Of a DNA stretch of 64,000 nt, positions 45,498 to 53,792 are shown piece by piece. Position numbers and translations under genes: made by a program. The notes under the pieces were generated by a model. It saw only the letters and a list, made by a program, of their open reading frames with translations, was not told where the DNA came from and did no database searches. The number at the start of each line of letters is the position of its first letter. The stretch's first letter is position 1. Location: contig NZ_CP101466.1 in assembly GCF_024362385.1 (NCBI RefSeq), positions 558,001-622,000 on the forward strand, read 5' to 3'. This DNA comes from Arthrobacter sp. DNA4. Its GTDB lineage: Bacteria; Actinomycetota; Actinomycetes; Actinomycetales; Micrococcaceae.

Positions 45498-46687
45498 CAG
45501 ACACCCACTGCCTGGGCGGCGGGAGTGGTTGAGAGGTCGAGCTCTGTGCCGTGCTTCCGGGCCAGGTCCGCCTCAAGCTCCCGGACGATCGGCAGGATGT
45601 CCCGGCCGAATGCGGCCACCTCCTCCTGGAAGTGCAGGTAGCAGGTGAGGAACAGGTTCACGCCGATCTTCTTGTATTCGACGATCCGTTCGGCGATCTG
45701 CTCCGGGGTGCCGATCAGCTGGGTCTTGAAGCCGTCGTTGTACTGGATCAGGTCCTCGAACGTGGAATCCGCCCACATGCCCTTGCCGTCCTTGGTGGCG
45801 GCACCGGCCTCCTGCACCGCGTCCCGGAACCCCTGGACGGCGGGCTTGTGCGCCTTTTCCACGATCTCGCGCAGGGTGTCCCGGGCCTCCTTCTCCGAGT
45901 CGCGCGCAATGACGAAGCCGTTCAGCCCGAAACGGGGAGCGGCCAACTGGCCGGCAGTGCCGCGGCGGGCCTCGCCGGCAGAGGCGACGACCCCGGCGAT
46001 GTTGTCCTTGAAACCCTCAAGGTCCTTGCCGTTGGAGAAATACCAGTCCGCCACGCGGCCCGCGGTGGCCTGGGCCGCCGTCGAGTTTCCACCGAAGAAG
46101 ATCTCGGGGTGGGCGCGGCCGGGGACGTCCACCGGGGCGGGGTTCAGGGTGAAATCGGTGATGTTGTAGTACTTGCCGGACTGGCTGTAGTCCTTTTCGG
46201 TCCACAGGCCGCGCAGGACGTTGATGAATTCCTCCGTGCGGACATAGCGCTCGTCGTGCTCCAGCCACTCCAGGCCGAAGTTGGTGAACTCGCTCTTCAG
46301 CCAGCCGGAGACGATGTTCACGGCAGCGCGGCCATTGGAGACGTGGTCCGCGGTGATGATGTACTTTGCCAGCACGCCCGGGTGCCACATCCCGGGGTGA
46401 ACAGCGGCAATCACCTTGAGGCGCTCCGTGGCGGCCAACAGGGCCAGGCTGAACGACGTCGCCTCGTGCTGCTTGTCCGCGCCGTAGGAGGCGGCGTAGC
46501 GCGTCTGCGTCAGGGCATATTCGAAGCCGGACTCCTCGGCGATGCGCGCCAGTTTTTTGTTGTAGTCGAAGTCCCAGCCGGTGCGCTGTTCGATGGTGGA
46601 TACCACCAGGCCGCCGGAGACGTTGGGCACCCAGTAGGCGAACTTGAGCGGTTCGGAGAGTCGTGCGACGTTGCTGATCTCGGTCAT
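45497..46687 (-). CDS. sfnG: FMNH2-dependent dimethylsulfone monooxygenase
   Basis: A 396-aa luciferase-like monooxygenase. KFAYWVPNVSGGLVVSTIEQRTGWDFDYN and GFEYALTQTRYAASYGADKQHE closely follow SfnG, which converts dimethylsulfone to methanesulfinate. WLEHDERYVRTEEFI is also characteristic. Its place between a sulfonate importer and MetY agrees with organosulfur use. The FMN reductase partner is not in this window. It overlaps acs and metY at its ends. Confidence 0.87.
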   Translation of the reverse strand: MTEISNVARLSEPLKFAYWVPNVSGGLVVSTIEQRTGWDFDYNKKLARIAEESGFEYALTQTRYAASYGADKQHEATSFSLALLAATERLKVIAAVHPGMWHPGVLAKYIITADHVSNGRAAVNIVSGWLKSEFTNFGLEWLEHDERYVRTEEFINVLRGLWTEKDYSQSGKYYNITDFTLNPAPVDVPGRAHPEIFFGGNSTAAQATAGRVADWYFSNGKDLEGFKDNIAGVVASAGEARRGTAGQLAAPRFGLNGFVIARDSEKEARDTLREIVEKAHKPAVQGFRDAVQEAGAATKDGKGMWADSTFEDLIQYNDGFKTQLIGTPEQIAERIVEYKKIGVNLFLTCYLHFQEEVAAFGRDILPIVRELEADLARKHGTELDLSTTPAAQAVGV

Positions 46688-48636
46688 GAATTTTCCTTCG
46701 GTAGGGCCCGCTGGCGCAGGACGTCCTGGATACCGGCGATGGCCGGTTCGTTCTGGAGGGAGGTTGTGTCGCCCAGCGCAGTTCCCTCGAACAGCTGGGT
46801 GAGCAGCCGGCGCATGATCTTGCCGCTGCGGGTCTTGGGGACATCGGGAACCACGACGACGTCGCGTGGCTTGGCGATGGGGCCGATCTCCTTGGCCACG
46901 TGATTCCGGAGTTCGTCGATACAGTCGGCCGGGGACCCGGCCTTCAGCACGACGAAGGCAACCACCGCATGGCCGGTCTTCGGGTCCGCCACGGGGCAGA
47001 CCCCGGCCTCCACTACGTTGGGGTGCGACACCAGCGCGGACTCGATCTCGATGGTGGAGAGCAGGTGGCCGGAGACGTTCAGGGTGTCATCAACGCGGCC
47101 CAGGATCCAGATGTCGCCGTCGGCATCGTACTTGGCGCCGTCGCCGGCGAGGAACCAGCCCTGGTCCGCGTACTTGCTCCAGTAGGAGTCGAAGTAGCGG
47201 CGCGGGTTGCCCCAGACGGTACGGGCGATGGCGGGCCCGGGGGAGTCAACCACGATGTATCCCTGGACGCCCGGCGCAACTGTTGTGCCGGCGTCGTCCA
47301 CGATCCTGGTGCTGACTCCCGGCAGGGGACGCGCCGCGCAGCCGGGCTTGAAGCTGCTGTCCGTCGGCGCGGGGGAGAGGATGGTGGCGCCGGTTTCGGA
47401 CTGCCACCACGTGTCCACCACCGGTGCGGTGCCGGCGCCCACGTTGTCCCGCAGCCAGCGCCAGGCCTCCGGGTTGACCGCTTCTCCCACAGTCCCCAGC
47501 AGGCGGATGGAGGACAGGTCATAGGTGTCGGGTACGCCGTCCGGGAACCAGCCCATGAGGGACCGGACCAGGGTGGGCGCCGTGTAGTACTGCGTCACGC
47601 CGTAGCGTTCGATGACCTCAAAATGCCGGCCCGGATGCGGAGTGTTGGGCGTGCCCTCGAAAATCACCTGGGTGACCCCGTTGGACAGCGGGCCATAGAT
47701 CTCGTAGGTGTGCGCCGTGACCCAGGCGAGGTCCGCGGTGCACCAGTGCACGTCCTGGTCGCGCAGGGCCGGATCCGGGTTGCTGAACAGGTGCTCGAAG
47801 CTCCAGGACGCCTGCGTCAGGTAGCCGCCGGAGGTATGCACCAGCCCCTTGGGCTTTCCGGTGGTCCCGGACGTGTACATGATGAACAGCGGCGTCTCGG
47901 CGTCGAACGCCTCCGGCTCGTGGACGTCAGAGGCGCTTCCGACGACGTCATGCCACCACACGTCGCGGCCTGCGGTCATGGGGACGGCAGCCAGGTTGTT
48001 GGCAGGGGTGGTGCGGTTGACCACCAGGACGTGCTCGATGGCATTGTCCCCGGCGACGGCGGCGTCCGCGTTGTCCTTCACGGGAACCGCCACGCCGCGG
48101 CGGAACTGGCCGTCGGTCGTGACCAGGAGCTTGGCGCCGGTGTCCTCCACCCGGAACTTCAGCGCTTCCGCGGAGAACCCGCCGAACACCAGGGAATGGA
48201 TGGCACCGATGCGGGCCACGGCCAGCGTGATAATGACCGTCTCGGGGATGACCGGGAGGTGCATGACTACGCGGTCGCCCTTGGTGATGCCCAGGGCCAG
48301 GAGCGCATTGGCCGCCTTGGCCACCTCGCGCTGGAGTTCGGCGTACGTGATGGACCTGCGGTCGCCCGGCTCGCCTTCGAAGTGGAGGGCCACCTTGGCG
48401 CCGCGGCCGGCCGCGACGTGGCGGTCCACGCAGTTGGCGGCCACGTTGAGCTTTCCGCCTTCAAACCAGGTGATGCCCGGCCCGCGGCCCGCTTCACGGT
48501 CCGCCGGATTCCAGCGGTGCGCCGTGTGCCACGGGGTGTCCCAGTCCAGGCGCAGCGCCTGCTGCTCCCAGAAGGCAACGTTGTCCGGGTGCACCCCCGC
48601 GTTCAGGTCCATCGTCTCGGTGGTGCTCACGCCCAT
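46684..48636 (-). CDS. acs: acetyl-CoA synthetase (AMP-forming)
   Basis: A roughly 650-aa ANL-superfamily enzyme with the ATP loop YTSGTTGKPKG, the substrate segment TWWQSETG, hinge GRVDDTLNVSGH and C-terminal PKTRSGKIMRR carrying the catalytic, acetylatable lysine. The Trp and Gly pattern fits acetate. It sits inside the sulfur operon, overlapping ssuC and sfnG, where it could reactivate acetate released by MetY. ATG at 48636 has GGCGGTG upstream; an ATG 15 bases earlier is the alternative. Confidence 0.9.
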   Translation of the reverse strand: MGVSTTETMDLNAGVHPDNVAFWEQQALRLDWDTPWHTAHRWNPADREAGRGPGITWFEGGKLNVAANCVDRHVAAGRGAKVALHFEGEPGDRRSITYAELQREVAKAANALLALGITKGDRVVMHLPVIPETVIITLAVARIGAIHSLVFGGFSAEALKFRVEDTGAKLLVTTDGQFRRGVAVPVKDNADAAVAGDNAIEHVLVVNRTTPANNLAAVPMTAGRDVWWHDVVGSASDVHEPEAFDAETPLFIMYTSGTTGKPKGLVHTSGGYLTQASWSFEHLFSNPDPALRDQDVHWCTADLAWVTAHTYEIYGPLSNGVTQVIFEGTPNTPHPGRHFEVIERYGVTQYYTAPTLVRSLMGWFPDGVPDTYDLSSIRLLGTVGEAVNPEAWRWLRDNVGAGTAPVVDTWWQSETGATILSPAPTDSSFKPGCAARPLPGVSTRIVDDAGTTVAPGVQGYIVVDSPGPAIARTVWGNPRRYFDSYWSKYADQGWFLAGDGAKYDADGDIWILGRVDDTLNVSGHLLSTIEIESALVSHPNVVEAGVCPVADPKTGHAVVAFVVLKAGSPADCIDELRNHVAKEIGPIAKPRDVVVVPDVPKTRSGKIMRRLLTQLFEGTALGDTTSLQNEPAIAGIQDVLRQRALPKENS

Positions 48637-49529
48637 CGTTTCACCGCCCATTTTTCAGCCAGGCCCAGCAGGGCATCGGTAATTTTTCCAATAACGGCCA
48701 GCATCACGATGGCCAGGAGCAGACGGTCGGTACGGCCGTTGTTCTGCGAATCGATCAACAGGAAGCCCAGGCCCATGGAGGAGGCGATCAGCTCAGCGGC
48801 CACCAGGAACAGCCAGGCCTGGGCGAGTGCCAGGCGGAGGCCGGAGAACACAGCGGGGACCACCGCGGGAAGCTGCACGGTGGTCAGCAGCCGCACACCC
48901 TTCAGGCCGAAAGCGCGGGCGGCTTCCACCAGGTTCCGGTCCACGTGGCGCAGCGCCAGGGACACGGTGGTGAATACCGGGAAGAACGCGCCGATGATGA
49001 TGAGGGTGACCTTGGAGTCCTCGCCGATCTTCATCCACAGGATCAGCAGCGGCACCCAGGCGAGCGACGGCACCGCGCGCAGTGCGCCGATGGTGGGTGC
49101 CAGCAGGGCGTCGGCCAGTTTGGACAGGCCCACTGTGGCGCCCAGGACCAGACCCAGGACCGCTCCCACCAGGAACCCGATGAGGACCCGCTGGGTGGAG
49201 ATGGCGATGTGGGTGCCCAGCTCGCCGCGTTCCACGAGCTCGCCGGCAGCAGCCAGCACCATGGCGGGCGGTGGCAGCTGGACCACGGTGAACATACCGT
49301 TCGTGGAGGCCACCTGCCATGCTGCCAGCAGCGCAACGGGAATGATGAGGCCAAGGGGCAGACGCGCCCAGTTCCTGGAACGGACTCCGGCGGGAGACCA
49401 TCCCGGTGCCGGAGCGGATGCCGTAGCGGCGCCCGTCTGGGCGGCGTCTGCCGCGGTTGCGGCGGCGGCTGCAGCACGCCCGTCCGCAACACTGCCGCTG
49501 GTGGTCTTCGGCTCTCCTGGGTAGCTCAT
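48627..49529 (-). CDS. ssuC: sulfonate/organosulfur ABC transporter permease
   Basis: A 300-aa permease of the SsuC/TauC type. About 55 alanine-rich cytoplasmic residues come first, then six membrane helices and the EAA-type loop LVEAARAFGLKGVRLLTTVQLP. It starts on the last base of the ssuA stop and ends within the acs start, so translation is coupled throughout. Confidence 0.88.
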   Translation of the reverse strand: MSYPGEPKTTSGSVADGRAAAAAATAADAAQTGAATASAPAPGWSPAGVRSRNWARLPLGLIIPVALLAAWQVASTNGMFTVVQLPPPAMVLAAAGELVERGELGTHIAISTQRVLIGFLVGAVLGLVLGATVGLSKLADALLAPTIGALRAVPSLAWVPLLILWMKIGEDSKVTLIIIGAFFPVFTTVSLALRHVDRNLVEAARAFGLKGVRLLTTVQLPAVVPAVFSGLRLALAQAWLFLVAAELIASSMGLGFLLIDSQNNGRTDRLLLAIVMLAVIGKITDALLGLAEKWAVKRWA

Positions 49530-50578
49530 CAGGAGGCCTTGATGGCTGACGGATCAGCCTTCTTCACCAGCGAGTCGTCGAGAAGGGAGCCCACGGCGTC
49601 GTCAATCTGCTTCTGCGTTTTGACGTCACCTGTTTCCACAAAGGTGGGGCCGATCTTCTCCAATACTTTGCGCTGCGCGTCACCAGGCACCGGGTCCACG
49701 TCCAGGTTGCTTCGCTCCAGGACCACGGTCTTGGCCACGGCGAGGTCCAGTCCGGCTACGTCGGCCAGGATCTGGGCGGTCTGGTCCGGGTTCTGCGCCG
49801 CCCAGGCGCGCGCCTTTTCATAGGCGTTCACCACGGCCTGGGCCAGCTCAGGTTTGTTCTTGAGGAACGATTCGGTGGCGTTCAGGAAGCCGTAGGTGTT
49901 GAAGTCCAGGTTGCGGTAGAACAGCTTGGCACCCTTCTGCTCCGCCCCGGCCATGATGGGGTCCAGCCCGGACCAGGCCTGGACCGAGCCGTTTTCCAGG
50001 GCGGTGCGGCCGTCCGCGTGCTGCAGGTTCTGGACGGTCACGTCACCGGGCTTGAGGCCGGCCTGCTCGAGTGCCTGGAGCAGGAAGAAATAGGGGTCGG
50101 TGCCCTTGGTGGCGGCCACGGACTTGCCCTTGAGGTCGGCCACGGAGGTGATGTCCGAGCCGGCGGGTGCCACCAGGGCCGCCCACTCGGGCTGGGAATA
50201 GATGTCGATGGTCTTGATTTCCGAGCCGTTGGCCCGGGCCAGCAGCGCTGCGGATCCGGCGGTGGAACCCACGTCGATGGCGCCGGAGCGGAGGGCTTCG
50301 TTGGCTTTGTTGGAGCCCGCGGACTGCACCCAGTTCACGGTGACGCCCTGGTCCTTGAGGCTGGCCTCGAGCCAGCCCTGCTTCTTGATGACCAGGCTCA
50401 GCGGGTTGTAGGTGGCGAAGTCGATGTTGAGCGTTCCGCCCTTGCTGCTGCCGGCCGCCGCCGCGCTGCCGGAGGAGCCTTCCCCGGCGACGCAGCCGGT
50501 GAGTGCCAGGACCGCGGAGGCAGCAAGGGCTGCTGCGCCAAGGACTGAACGGCGGGTGATGGGCAATGCGTGCGGCAT
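49529..50578 (-). CDS. ssuA: sulfonate/organosulfur ABC transporter binding lipoprotein
   Basis: A 349-aa SsuA/TauA-like binding protein. The signal combines a twin arginine (ITRRSVLG) with a lipobox (LTGC, C28), so Tat-dependent lipoprotein export is possible. The mature part shows GYNP-like ATYNPLSLVIKKQGWLE and the QSAGSNKANEALRSGAIDVG segment of sulfonate binders. ATG at 50578 follows AAAGGAAACCC. The 137-base gap to ssuB holds an ACGACGGC-type imperfect hairpin near 50658-50695. Confidence 0.88.
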   Translation of the reverse strand: MPHALPITRRSVLGAAALAASAVLALTGCVAGEGSSGSAAAAGSSKGGTLNIDFATYNPLSLVIKKQGWLEASLKDQGVTVNWVQSAGSNKANEALRSGAIDVGSTAGSAALLARANGSEIKTIDIYSQPEWAALVAPAGSDITSVADLKGKSVAATKGTDPYFFLLQALEQAGLKPGDVTVQNLQHADGRTALENGSVQAWSGLDPIMAGAEQKGAKLFYRNLDFNTYGFLNATESFLKNKPELAQAVVNAYEKARAWAAQNPDQTAQILADVAGLDLAVAKTVVLERSNLDVDPVPGDAQRKVLEKIGPTFVETGDVKTQKQIDDAVGSLLDDSLVKKADPSAIKAS

Positions 50579-50715
50579 GGGTTTCCTTTGGAAGCGGGTG
50601 ATGGAACGGTGCGGAGAAGGGGTGGGCGGCCGGGTGCCGGGGAAGGGAGCGTGAAGTACGACGACGGCAGGCGCCAACCGGGGCCGGTGGCGGTCCCGGA
50701 GGTGTCAGGGGGCGC

Positions 50716-51531
50716 TTAGTGCCCGTCGACGCCCAGCGTCGCCAGCAGCGAACTGCGCATGAGCGCGAGTTCGGCGGAGGCACGCTCGCGCGGCCGTCTG
50801 CCGGGCACCTCGATGGTCCTGACGATGGTGGCGCCTGGGCCTGCCGCATCAGGGCCAAGGACGATGATGCGGTCGGCGAGCTGAAGGGCTTCGTCAACGT
50901 CGTGGGTCACCAGCAGGACGGTGGTGGGCTCTTCCCGGTGGATGTCCAGGAGCAGGTCCTGCATCTTGATGCGGGTGAGGGCGTCCAGCGCGCCGAAGGG
51001 TTCGTCGAGCAGCAGGACGCCGGGGTTCCGGGCCAGGGCCCGGGCAAGCGACGTGCGCTGCGCCATGCCGCCGGAGACCTCACGGGGACGGTGTTTGGCG
51101 AAGTCCTGGAGCCCCACGAGTTCCAGGAGCCGCGCCACCTTGGCTTTGCCTTCTTTCGCGCTGGTTCCGGCAGGCAGTCCGATGGCGACGTTGGCCTGCA
51201 GGGTGTGCCAGGGAAGCAGCCGGGGCTCCTGGAAGGCGAAGGCGCACCGGGGATCGATGCCGTGCACGGGGGTGTCCTCGATGACCACCGACCCCGCGCT
51301 TGGATAATCCAGGCCGGCGGTGGCGCGCAGGAGGGTGGACTTTCCGCAACCGGAGGGTCCCAGGATGGCCAGCACCTCGCCCGCTGCCACATCGAAGGTC
51401 ACGTCCCGCAGGACGGTGTGGGCAGCGGAACCGGTACCGAATGTGCGGCGCAGGCCCCGGAAGGACACCGGAAGGGCTGGGGCGTGGGCGGTGCCCGCCC
51501 CGGCAGGCAGGGGCGATAAAACTGCGGTCAT
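50716..51531 (-). CDS. ssuB: sulfonate/organosulfur ABC transporter ATPase
   Basis: A 271-aa ABC ATPase with Walker A GPSGCGKST at 58-66, signature VSGGMAQRTSLARAL, Walker B VLLLDEPFGALD and the VTHDVDEAL switch. It is the first gene after the second SAM-I riboswitch and shares the operon with ssuA, ssuC, acs, sfnG, metY and the CoA-binding gene. Confidence 0.9.
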   Translation of the reverse strand: MTAVLSPLPAGAGTAHAPALPVSFRGLRRTFGTGSAAHTVLRDVTFDVAAGEVLAILGPSGCGKSTLLRATAGLDYPSAGSVVIEDTPVHGIDPRCAFAFQEPRLLPWHTLQANVAIGLPAGTSAKEGKAKVARLLELVGLQDFAKHRPREVSGGMAQRTSLARALARNPGVLLLDEPFGALDALTRIKMQDLLLDIHREEPTTVLLVTHDVDEALQLADRIIVLGPDAAGPGATIVRTIEVPGRRPRERASAELALMRSSLLATLGVDGH

Positions 51532-51540
51532 AGGATCACT

Positions 51541-51704
51541 CCATCGGTCCTGGCAGTAGCACCCTACGGAGCCAGCCGTCCGGAGTGGTCAGTTCCGGAT
51601 ACCCGCGGCTGCGGTCCTTGCTATCGCCGGGGCGTTGGGGCGCGTCCGGCGACCAGGGTTGCTGCGGCGTCATCGATCCAGGTCTCTCGGCCGCTCGGGA
51701 TGGT
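51541..51704 (-). ncRNA. SAM-I (S-box) riboswitch upstream of the ssu-met operon
   Basis: On the minus strand P1 CCATC is followed by GAGCGGCCGAGAGACCTGG, GATGACGCCGCAGCAACC, a long variable arm, GGTGCTACTGCCAGGACC and the P1 partner GATGG. The conserved blocks match the riboswitch at 38332 almost base for base. The variable arm is about 65 bases longer. It ends nine bases before the ssuB ATG, suggesting translational control. Confidence 0.9.
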
Positions 51705-51836
51705 CAAAGACCACTACACAGCAATGAATCGGCGAGAGCAAACTCTCGCGTGCGCCGCGTAATATTCGTTCACGCGGCCGTCTGCAAGGGCAGATCGTTC
51801 TTTTATTCGACGCTCTACGAGTCCGGGCATGGCGCG

Positions 51837-51842
51837 TAGGCT
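51837..51842 (+). promoter_or_regulatory. -10 element of a leaderless CoA-binding gene promoter
   Basis: TAGGCT ends 6 bases before the ATG at 51849. Confidence 0.5.
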
Positions 51843-51848
51843 GATCCC

Positions 51849-52274
51849 ATGGGCCACACGAACGATCCTGCAGTCATTGAACGCCTCATGCGAACCAAGG
51901 GCCGCTGGGCCATCGTCGGCCTCACCACCAATGAGTGGCGCGCAGCCTACGATGTTTCGCTCTTTATCCGCGACAAGCTTGGCATGGACATCATTCCCGT
52001 CAACCTGCCCGGCGATGCTGTCCACGGCGAAACCGGGTACCCAACCCTGGCCGACATCCCGGCGGAAAAGCAGCCCATCGACGTCGTGGATTGCTTTGTG
52101 AATTCGCAGAAGGTGGGCAGCGTGGTTGACCAGGCCATAGCCGTGGGGGCCAAAGCGGTGTGGCTGCAGCTGGGCGTCATCGATGAAGCGGCGGCGGAGC
52201 GCGCCGAGGCGGCCGGCCTCGATGTGGTGATGAACGCCTGCCCGGCGCAGCTCGCCTGGAAGTACAAGCTGTAG
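51849..52274 (+). CDS. CoA-binding domain protein (YccU-like), divergent from the ssu-met operon
   Basis: A 141-aa Rossmann protein (WAIVGLTTNEWRAAYDVSLFI; AVWLQLGVIDEAAAERA; VVMNACPAQLAW). It is a paralogue of the protein at 43654 with the same WLQLG and VVM blocks. It diverges from the riboswitch-controlled operon across about 145 bases and appears to have a leaderless mRNA. Confidence 0.85.
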   Translation: MGHTNDPAVIERLMRTKGRWAIVGLTTNEWRAAYDVSLFIRDKLGMDIIPVNLPGDAVHGETGYPTLADIPAEKQPIDVVDCFVNSQKVGSVVDQAIAVGAKAVWLQLGVIDEAAAERAEAAGLDVVMNACPAQLAWKYKL

Positions 52275-52298
52275 CGCTTCAGCGGCCCCGGCACTTCA

Positions 52299-53333
52299 TC
52301 AGCTGCGGCCCTGCATCAAGTGGGGATAATGCCGCTCTGTAACGTCAGGGTGCGCGCGCATACGGCCTTTGAGCATGTTCAGGCCGAAGGAAGCCAGCAG
52401 CGGGTTGGCGGGATCGTCCGTGATGCCGCGGGCCGCCGCCTTCAGCCCGGGAGCCAGCGGAACCGGTTCGATGACTGCATCGAGCCGGGGCGACCAGAAG
52501 AACGGTACCGAGTAGCGGTCCACACCCGGCGGCGGGGCCTGGACGCGGTGGATGGTGGCGGCGAGGTATCCCTCCGTGGCTACTTCCAGCATCTCGCCAA
52601 GGTTCACCACCAGGGCTCCGGGAAGGGGCTCCACGGGCAACCACTGGCTGGTGCCGGGCGGCAGTACTTCCAGGCCGCCCACGCCGTCCTGGAGCAGGAG
52701 GGTCACGAACCCGTAGTCGGCGTGCGAACCGACGCCCTGGTCACCGGCGGCTTCCACCACGCCGCCCACGTAGTGCACCAGCTTGCCCATCCACGCCGGG
52801 GTGTCCTGGAACGGTTCATCGAAGTAGTCCTCCGGCAGCTGCAGCGACACCGCGATGGCCCGCAGCAGCTCCATCCCTACCTCCGACATGAGTTCGGCCC
52901 ATTCCATGGCGGCAGGCCTAAGCCCGGGGAACGCTTCGTCCGGCCAGAGGTTGGGCCCCTGCAGCAGCCAGAAGGGCTGGTCCTCCGGATAGTCCTTCAC
53001 CGGCTCACGTTCCGGGGAGTAGTCGATCTGCTCCCTCGCGTCCGCCCGGCCCTGGGTCACTTCGGTGCCCATCCGGGTGTAGCCGCGGAAGTGCGGGGAC
53101 AGCCGGTTGTCCAGCTTCATCCGTTCCTCAAGCGGCAGGCTGAAGAAGCGCCTGAGGAGGTCCAGCAGCTCTTCTGCCTGGCCAGGGCGGCCTCCGTAGC
53201 CGGTGATTTGGAAAAAGCCCACATCGTGGGTGGCATGCCGCAGCTGCTCGATGAACTCCGGGCTGAAGGGCCCGTAGGGCTGCCGTGCGGTACTCAGATC
53301 CAGAACAGGTATGGCTCCCTGGTCGCGTGACAT
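52299..53333 (-). CDS. isopenicillin N synthase-like 2-oxoglutarate/Fe(II) dioxygenase
   Basis: A 344-aa double-stranded beta-helix oxygenase with the iron triad H204, D206 (SHADYG) and H262 (IHRVQ), and the R273/S275 pair (RYS) for the cosubstrate carboxylate. The N-terminal DIOX_N region includes DVGFFQITGYG. The substrate is unknown; the sequence is closer to plant-type 2-OG dioxygenases than to true penicillin enzymes. TAGTCT ends 6 bases before the ATG. Confidence 0.88.
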   Translation of the reverse strand: MSRDQGAIPVLDLSTARQPYGPFSPEFIEQLRHATHDVGFFQITGYGGRPGQAEELLDLLRRFFSLPLEERMKLDNRLSPHFRGYTRMGTEVTQGRADAREQIDYSPEREPVKDYPEDQPFWLLQGPNLWPDEAFPGLRPAAMEWAELMSEVGMELLRAIAVSLQLPEDYFDEPFQDTPAWMGKLVHYVGGVVEAAGDQGVGSHADYGFVTLLLQDGVGGLEVLPPGTSQWLPVEPLPGALVVNLGEMLEVATEGYLAATIHRVQAPPPGVDRYSVPFFWSPRLDAVIEPVPLAPGLKAAARGITDDPANPLLASFGLNMLKGRMRAHPDVTERHYPHLMQGRS

Positions 53334-53339
53334 CCTCGC

Positions 53340-53372
53340 AGACTAGCACCGTGCAGGCCTGCTTTATAGGCT
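53340..53372. promoter_or_regulatory. overlapping divergent leaderless promoters
   Basis: TAGTCT (53345-53340, minus) and TAGGCT (53367-53372, plus) each end 6 bases before the start codon they serve, at 53333 and 53379. The two start codons are only 45 bases apart, so the polymerase footprints must overlap. Confidence 0.5.
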
Positions 53373-53378
53373 TCCTTC

Positions 53379-53792
53379 ATGGACCCAAACGCGCTGCGGA
53401 CGATCTGCCTTTCGTTTCCGGGAGCCTACGAGGATTTTCCGTTCGGACCGGAAACATCGGTCTTCAAGGTCCGGGCCCACATTGCCGGCGGCACCCGCCA
53501 TGAGGCCAAGCTGTTTGCCCTGTCATCCATGGATGAGGACGACTTCTACGTGAACCTGAAGTGCGAACCGGCGCTCGCGGTGCAGCTGCGGGCGGTGCAC
53601 CCGGCGATTACCGGTGCGTGGCACATGAACAAGACCCACTGGAATGGTGTCCGCCTTGACGGTTCGCTGCCGGACACGATGATCAGGGACATGGTGGAGG
53701 ACTCCTACGACCTTGTGGTGTCAGGCTTGAGTCGGAAGCAGCAGGAACAACTGGGGTGGGCCCGCCTCGGGAAGGAAGGCAGCATTGACTGA
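53379..53792 (+). CDS. MmcQ/YjbR family protein
   Basis: A 137-aa protein of the YjbR fold (CLSFPGAYEDFPFGPETSVFKV; NLKCEPALAVQLRA; HWNGVRLDGSLPDTMIRDMVEDSYDLV). The family has a double-stranded-DNA-binding-like CyaY fold but no firm function. It is first in a coupled group of three small genes. Confidence 0.88.
   Translation: MDPNALRTICLSFPGAYEDFPFGPETSVFKVRAHIAGGTRHEAKLFALSSMDEDDFYVNLKCEPALAVQLRAVHPAITGAWHMNKTHWNGVRLDGSLPDTMIRDMVEDSYDLVVSGLSRKQQEQLGWARLGKEGSID

Noticed and set aside
46900..49524. An 874-codon open frame antisense to acs and ssuC
   Set aside because: The minus-strand genes have complete catalytic motifs and coupled starts; this frame shows no family similarity or ribosome site.
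52299..53333. A beta-lactam biosynthesis gene
   Set aside because: It has the isopenicillin N synthase fold, but no other beta-lactam gene is nearby and the fold is shared by many 2-oxoglutarate dioxygenases.
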